Source: Haberlea rhodopensis
Lineage: Eukaryota > Streptophyta > Magnoliopsida > Lamiales > Gesneriaceae
Direction: 5' to 3'
Assembly: GCA_907163345.1 (NCBI GenBank)
Contig: CAJQUN010000035.1
Span: 3,159,973-3,223,972 of the forward strand
Length of the DNA: 64,000 nucleotides
Position numbers and translations under genes: made by a program. Numbering within the stretch: position 1 is the stretch's first letter; every line of letters starts with the position of its first letter. Under the pieces are notes generated by a model. That model saw only the letters and a program-made list of their open reading frames with translations, had not been told where the DNA came from and made no database searches. Shown here one piece after another: positions 58,050 through 64,000 of this stretch.

Positions 58050-58054
58050 AATAC

Positions 58055-59650
58055 TTATATGGATTTGGTATTGTGTAAGACCAAAACACTATAATATGTA
58101 TATATATGTATGTATATATTTGCATGTACATTGAAGTTTGTAAGATTGAGCGCATAAAAGTGGAATCGCACAAAAATGAACAAAGCTATAGTTAGTTTGA
58201 CTTGGTAGTCTATATGATCTGAGATTGACAGAAAAGACACTCAATATCCCTAAATTATTGTCCTTGTTAAAGGCAAATTATTGTAATCGTAGTTCCCACT
58301 TGTGTTTACCACGCCCAAGGTAAATTATTGTAACAGTAATTCCCACTTGTGTTTACCATGCATATAATTTTGATCTGATAATTCTTTGGTACACCAAATC
58401 TGATATATATAATGTATGTGTCAAGTGTTCATATTGACAGAATATTCAATATGAAATATTTCATATGAAATATTGAGATGCTCCGAGAGCACCTTTTGGA
58501 TAACATAAAAAAAAACCCGAGTTTGGTGATGGATTGGTGCAATATTTCTTCATTTTTACGGGAAAAGATAAGTTTAATGTCCTCATTTTATTTAACTATT
58601 CCTTATCATATATTATCCATTTACCATTCACTTAATTTGTTTGGTCATGTACTAAGAAAACATTATTTAAAATTATATACAAATATATGAAGTCCGAAAA
58701 AACTAATTCAGATATTCTGACCGAAAGGAGTTATCGGCGAAGACCGACGCATATATGCAACCCCCCCTACTTGATTATTTCTTTGATTATTGTAGCCTAC
58801 CCAAATTTATTGAGATTAAATATTTAATTTTTGTTGTATACATATAAATGTCATATATAATATACTAAAAGTGATAGTAGAAAGAATCATAATGAACTTT
58901 ATAGATATAATCTCAATTCCAATTTCTATATTTAGATTTTCGATTTCTGATGGTTTTTATTTAAATCTGGTTATGATTTAAACTTAAACTTATTTATTAA
59001 ATTTTAAGTTCGAGACCTTTGATTCTCCTCCCCCAAAATAGTATAGGATTGTACTTAAAAAAATACAATTTCCCATGTGAAATGTGCAAGAAAAGCAACA
59101 TTACATTAACCATGGACATTGTTATGTTTTTTGGTCGATGATGTAAGAACAAAAAAGTGCTGGGCCACTACAGAAGCCCATATGTCGAGTCCATACAATT
59201 AATTAATTTTGATATGGGTTTCATAGTTGCAACTGAACCTAATCGGAACCATGATATTATTTGTGAAATACAATTGAATTGGCTATAATGTTTCATGGTA
59301 ACTACATATAAATCTTCATTACTTTTATATGTTGGAAAATGCTTGTATGGATCTGTTTTGGCCCAATTTATGAACCAAATTAATATGATTATTTTAAAAT
59401 ATTTTGTATGTTTGTGTATGTATTTTTATTTAAAAAATATCGTATTTACTATTGAGTTGGTTTATAAGTAGATTCTAAATCGGATACATAGAACTGTTTC
59501 GCATAGTATTGTTAATGTTGCTAGAATATGAGAATGATGAATGTTTTTTTCTTTCTTTTAAGTTCGATGGGAAAAATTGTGCTGTAAATAATGCATAAAG
59601 TAATTGAAAAATTATAATAGATTGTAATCTATTATTGCAGAGTCGAATTT
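58055..59650. other. AT-rich intergenic DNA with a small duplication
   Basis: No gene was recognised. A 47-bp tandem duplication (58270-58316 and 58317-58363, core attcccacttgtgtttacca) lies inside. Short ORFs at 57919-58690 are unsupported. Confidence 0.55.
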
Positions 59651-59967
59651 ACTAGAAGTATAGATGTCAAACGGGCACGGCACGCTAACGAGACGGGTCG
59701 TGCCAGGCACGGCCCGTCTCGTCTTTTGGTTGGCCCGGCACGGCCCAATTCAATTTTTATTTTTATTTTCGCTTTTTTGTTTAATTTAATTATATAAATA
59801 TAATAATATTATAAAAATATAGATTGTCACAATATACTTGTAAAATAAAAATTTATTGACTACAAATTGAAAAACTACAAATTACATTGAACAAAAGTAA
59901 ATAATAAATTGCAAAAGAGTTTAAAAAATATGCTAGTTTTCTTCATTTTCATCGAAGAAACATCATG

Positions 59968-60993
59968 TCATCCCAAACTTTGTAAGCGGCTATCAGCATC
60001 CAACCAATCCTTTAAAAGAATACACATCTCCACAGTGTTTGGTTTCATTCTACTTCTTTTTTCATCAATGATTCTTCCACCTGCACTAAAACAAGACTCC
60101 GATGGAACTGTGGATATCAGAGGAGTTAGTAGATCACGTGCCATTATGGAAAGTACTGGCCAAAGTCTAGCATTGTCTTTCCACCATGCCAAAACATCAA
60201 AAGTTTCTAATTCTCGTTCACTGAAATTTATGACTTTGTTTAGATATAACTGAAGCTCAATAAATGAAGATGTATTAGAACTAGAACTAGAAGAAGCGAA
60301 AGTAGTGTCTTGTCTTCTTCTTAACATTGTCCACACAGAACCCTTTTCTACTACTAGCACCACTACTACCACTTTCTCTTACTGGAGTTGCTCTAGAATT
60401 ATGTAACGAATCATATAAAGAAAACAAAGCAAACAAACATTTATTAATGCGCTCTTTCTCTTGATTAATATTAATATTTTCATAAGCCATGTTGGTGTAA
60501 TAAGATTCTATTATAATTTCTACACTATATAATTTTAATTTAGGATCCAGAATTGATGCCAAACAATTCAACATATGAATAGTTTTCTAGTATTTTTTAA
60601 ATTTATACTCCATTGGTTCGACAATACCTGTAAAAAATGGATCAGATCTATGTAATGCAAAACATTCACTAAGTTCATAAATTTTATTCAAAAATATTGA
60701 AGAAGTTGGATAATAACAGCCCGAAAATAAATTGGTAGCATCATTAAACGGTTCTAAAAAATTACAAATATTAGAAGCAATTTCCCAATCAGTTTCTTTA
60801 ATATGAAAATGTTCGTCCATCCTTTCATCCCTTTCCCTCAACATTTTCTACATCGAATAGTTACCATACATTGCTTAGTTCTTTTTTTTGAAGTTCTTCT
60901 AGTTGATGATTGAATATTTGGTGTGCTTTCTTCATTTTCTTGGAATTGATCGATTTCATCATCATAATTCACATTATAAGATGAATCGGCCAT
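59968..60993 (-). pseudogene. hAT transposase remnant
   Basis: An N-terminal piece (60838-60993, 51 aa from the ATG at 60993, with an acidic start and STRRTSKKRTKQ) is followed by a stop and frame change. C-terminal pieces follow: 60587-60844 (DWEIASNICNFLEPFNDATN), 60287-60574 (LASILDPKLKLY) and 59968-60372, with the hAT dimerisation motifs AWWKDNARLWPVLSIMARDL, STVPSESCFSAGGRI and the CILLKDWL end. The BED zinc finger and most of the catalytic RNase H-like fold between the N- and C-terminal parts are missing. The remaining frames are split by stops and a one-base shift. It cannot catalyse transposition. Confidence 0.88.
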
Positions 60994-61263
60994 TATGTAT
61001 ATAGATTACAATTATCTAATGCAACAAATATAAAAGTTACCAAATATTTGCTAGGAGAAGTGTTGGTTTTGTTGCTTGTGCTTGTCTTGGCAAACGTAAG
61101 ACGAATTTCTTTCTTCTTGTGAACAAATTGAGAGTATAGCGACTCAAGTATATAGAGCTTAGAGATTAAGATGATAAAATATTTCCTCAACACACACATA
61201 TATATAACAACAACAACAAAAAAATTTCTTTTTTTAAAAAAGCCGTTGAACGGCTATTTTTCT

Positions 61264-61391
61264 GATCGTTGGACATTGGCGATCGATCGCCTCCCCCTAT
61301 ATTAGCTTACTGCCTCTTGGCGATCGATCGCCAACCCCTGTATTAGCTTACTGCCTCTAGGCGATCGATCGCCATTTATGTGGTGATCGAT
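61264..61391. repeat. Three GGCGATCGATCGCC units in the hAT element
   Basis: Three repeats combine 'tattagcttactgcctc' with GGCGATCGATCGCC; a fourth, degenerate GATCGATC is at about 61384. Confidence 0.85.
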
Positions 61392-61683
61392 CTAAAAAAA
61401 AAAAAACAAATGCAAACAGTGCCGTGTCGTGTCGTGTCGTGCCGTGCCAGCCCAGGGGCTGGCATGGCTGGGCCCGGCACGGCCCATATTCCAGGCCGTG
61501 CTTGGCACGGCACGACACTTTAGCAAAACGTGCCGTGCCGTGCCGTGCTTGGCACGACACGGCACTGTAGTAAAACGTGCCGTGCCGTGCCGCTCCGCAT
61601 CGTGCCGTGCCCGTGCCTCATGCCGTCCGCTCCGTTTGACATCTCTAACTAGAAGCACATTGAACAAGGCCCTACATCTTATT

Positions 61684-61721
61684 AACCTTGTCTCTCTATC
61701 TCTCACACACACACACACACG

Positions 61722-61795
<74 letters not shown>
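61684..61795. repeat. (CA)n(TA)n microsatellite
   Basis: A CA run passes into a long TA run, about 30 bp right of the hAT element. Confidence 0.95.
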
Positions 61796-61796
<1 letters not shown>

Positions 61797-62264
61797 AGTC
61801 GTCCCAATGGAGATATGAACATTTACCATCCGACTAAAGGCCGAAGGATTTTCCTTGTCTTAGGGGGATATATTGGTTGATGATTTTTAAAGATTTTTAT
61901 TAACTTTTGTGGAGTTTAAAAGTGTAATGGTATCCAATCTAGATTTTAATATACTTCACAAACGTTTAGTGTATCTAATCTAGACTTTTTTATAATCCGT
62001 AAAAGTTTAATGGTATCTAAAATAGACTTTTATTGAGTTTTTAAAAGTTTGATTGTATTCAAACTTGACATTTATTAACTCTATAAAAATCTAATGATAT
62101 CTAAATTTCAATAGACTTCTAATTACTTTTGTGTAATTTTTTAAGTACAAAAATTGAAGCATTATGTACAAGCATAAAAAGTCCAAAATTCTTCATGACT
62201 CATCTCATGGATTTGACTTGACTTTTTTTGTTTTTTCCAGTTTAAACTAGAGATCCCAAATGGT

Positions 62265-62625
62265 ATGCATAAACTTATCACCATCATATCTTCTCTTCTA
62301 CAGCAATCGGCGGAGTCGAATGATCTCAAATGTTCACTACAACCCCAGGTGTTCCATGGCCTCACAAGGCCAACCATCTCAATTCTAAGCTATCTTGGAA
62401 GAATATTCAAGTATGCCAATTGTAACCCTTCTTGCTACATTGTTTCCTATATTTATCTTGATTGGTTCACTATGAGACAACAAACGCTGAACATCAATTC
62501 TTTTAACGTTCACATGCTCAACTTTTTACACATATTATTCCTTCCTAAAAAAAACGATGCTTCGTCAACACATTATTGCAAAATCTTCCGAACTTTTTTT
62601 GAGTGTCAAGAATGAAGATGAATCC
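62265..62625 (+). pseudogene. U/P-type cyclin fragment
   Basis: The first 85 codons show a strong match, from memory, to plant U-type (CYCP/CYCU4) cyclins: HKLITIISSLLQQSAESNDL, then VFHGLTRPTISILSYLGRIF, KYANCNPSCYIVSYIYLD and INSFNVHMLNF. These form the first helices of the cyclin box, which binds a cyclin-dependent kinase. After FNVH the homology fades into Phe/Lys-rich sequence, possibly intron, and stops at about 62613. The rest of the cyclin box is absent. Its position between inverted arms suggests capture by the element. Confidence 0.75.
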
Positions 62626-63100
62626 CATCAACAACATCAACATCTTGTTGTTTAAGCTCCTTGCATTTTTTTAACCAGGGTAAATTATGATTATTTAATT
62701 ATTTTTTAATAATATTTTTTGAGGAATCGGAAAATTATTCGGTTATGTGCTGTAAAATCTTGTTTTTCTTTAATGTATGAATGTCGTGGAGAATATATTT
62801 ATGAAATTTGGAAGTAGTGTGTTGGTTAATTCGCTTTAAAAAAAGAGATTCTTATTGATCGCTTCCGATTAAGTCTCCAGCAAACACTACACGTTTGTTT
62901 CGCAGTTTTTCTAGCATTATTCTACCATCAAATTTGGGCAAGTAGAAATTTTTAGGCTTCCACATCCATTTTGTACAGATATATTGTTATGTATTTTTTA
63001 AAAATGCTGGTTACTTACATATATATGTTGATCTGACTTGAATAATTAAAATTTTGATTTCAATATATTGGATAACGATTTATCCATCGTATTAAAATTT
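62626..63100. other. Interior of the Harbinger-like element, no coding seen
   Basis: AT-rich; possibly captured intron or untranslated sequence next to the cyclin fragment. Confidence 0.4.
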
Positions 63101-63595
63101 ATACAAGAGTCCTTAAATTTTTTTTTATAATTCTGTGTAATTCTATAAAAGTCAATAGAAATCTATGAAAAAATCTACAATAGTCTATTAAAATCTTTTC
63201 ATAACTCTGTGGAATTTTATAAAAATTAATAAAAATCTATCATTTAAAAAAAATCATTCAAAATTAATAAAAATTTAGAATGAATATACCTCCTTATATT
63301 TATATAAGTCATATAAGTCGATCATAAAAAAAGGTGGTGTTAGATTAAAATGTCCATGAATGTCATTATACTATACCAAAATCAAGCCGTACAGATGTTA
63401 ACTGAGGTAGTAAGGACCATGATAAAATAAAAATAAAAGGCTGAATTCCATTATTGCGATATTCAAATAAATTAGACGTTAAATTTCAAAAACATGGGAT
63501 TGTGCAGGGTGGGTAAGGGTTTCGGGTCCAGACCCGAACTGATCGTGTATTTCTTGATCGGAGCTAGATATTCAGCTTCAGGCTCGGGTATGATT

Positions 63596-63849
63596 TTCGG
63601 ACACTCGAATCACAAATACCCAATAAACTCGACACGATTCTCAATTCTAAGTTCAAATTTGATTTTTTTTTAAAAAAAATTTAGGTGCTCGAAACCTGAA
63701 TTCAAAGAATGTCCGACTTATTTTCGGACACTCGAATTACAAATACCCAATAAACCCGACACGATTCTCAATTCTAAGTCTATATTTGAACTTTTTTAAA
63801 AAAAAAAAATTGGGTGCTCGAAACCTGAATTCGAAGAATGTCCGATTTA
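63596..63849. repeat. 127-bp tandem duplication
   Basis: Two units both start ttcggacactcga and continue with caaatacccaataaac and gctcgaaacctgaattc. They differ by a few bases and poly-A length. Confidence 0.8.
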
Positions 63850-64000
63850 TTTGGGTTCGGGATCTAATAGGAATTGGGATACCCCAAATCCGACACGATT
63901 CCCAACCCAAATGTCATTTTTTTATTTTTAAAAATGTTTTAAAAAGTCTGAATTGTTAAATCAGAAAATATAACTTTAAGATATCCATCGCAACTTTTTT

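Larger units (their letters stand above)
59659..61647 (-). mobile_element. Internally deleted hAT transposon, 1989 bp
   Basis: The terminal inverted repeats are TATAGATGTCAAACGGGC at the left and, in reverse complement, TAGAGATGTCAAACGGAGC at the right. A perfect 8-bp target duplication, actagaag (59651-59658 and 61648-61655), flanks the element. Subterminal regions are crowded with GGCACGGC/GTGCCGTGCC repeats, probable transposase binding sites. The interior holds a broken transposase. Three 41-bp units with GGCGATCGATCGCC lie at 61264-61375. Confidence 0.93.
61863..63293. mobile_element. PIF/Harbinger-like non-autonomous element carrying a cyclin fragment
   Basis: The left end is GGGGGATATATTGGTTGATG. 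The right end, in reverse complement, is GGAGGTATATTCATTCTAAA. Both flanks are TTA (61860-61862 and 63294-63296), the target duplication of PIF/Harbinger elements. Both arms (about 61863-62150 and 63100-63293) consist of degenerate units with 'atttttattaa' and 'tagactttta' motifs in opposite orientation. There is no transposase. The interior holds cyclin-coding sequence. Confidence 0.65.

Noticed and set aside
61429..61818. 129-aa Arg/Ala/Cys-rich ORF at the right end of the hAT element
   Set aside because: It reads the GTGCCGTGCC subterminal repeats and then the microsatellite; not a gene.

Overview
The window is nuclear DNA from a flowering plant. It is AT-rich and gene-poor, packed with nested LTR retrotransposons, and also holds hAT and PIF/Harbinger-type DNA elements, plant genes with clear TATA boxes, and plant-type microsatellites. 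The large extra ORF of the Copia element resembles, from memory, proteins predicted in Lamiales genomes such as Gesneriaceae. An asterid of the order Lamiales is therefore my best guess, but it is an inference.

Only two intact host genes can be supported. One is a small conserved protein of unknown function (3168-3509, minus). The other is an intronless arginine-rich tandem CCCH zinc-finger protein (38942-39847, plus). Host-gene remnants are a broken inositol oxygenase gene (13020-14500, minus), an N-terminal exon of argininosuccinate lyase (35284-35448, minus), and a U/P-type cyclin fragment (62265-62625, plus) carried inside a small TTA-flanked DNA transposon.

Layout: 1-5.8 kb, microsatellites, two foldback arrays of a GTGCACGAA motif, the small gene and a hAT-type MITE. 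6.06-12.3 kb, a non-autonomous Gypsy-like element without pol, holding a solo Copia LTR (10370-11467). 13.0-14.65 kb, the inositol oxygenase pseudogene and a 119-bp hAT MITE with a perfect 8-bp target duplication. 15.08-34.53 kb, a Sirevirus-like Copia element with a TATGC target duplication, gag, a broken pol and an 839-aa third ORF; its gag is split by a complete Tekay/Del-like Gypsy element (16665-25380, duplication GCTAT). 35-38.9 kb, the lyase fragment, a palindromic repeat family, a hAT-like MITE and an LTR fragment. 38.9-40.8 kb, the zinc-finger gene and local tandem duplications. 41.85-49.46 kb, a decayed Copia element (duplication TATAC), then a GC-rich stretch that may be mitochondrial. 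51.5-53.8 kb, a Copia gag relic and palindromic arrays. 55.75-58.05 kb, a 322-bp TRIM (duplication CATAT) and a solo LTR nested in another solo LTR. 59.66-63.3 kb, an internally deleted hAT element and the cyclin-bearing Harbinger-like element.

Most of what works together here is retroelement machinery: LTRs, initiator-Met primer sites, gag, protease, integrase, reverse transcriptase and RNase H. Most copies are disabled by amber codons, frameshifts or deletions. The most unusual cross-cutting signal is a GCGATCGATCGC palindrome arrayed inside several otherwise unrelated transposable elements. All repeat boundaries and target duplications were read by eye; no alignment or database search was run.
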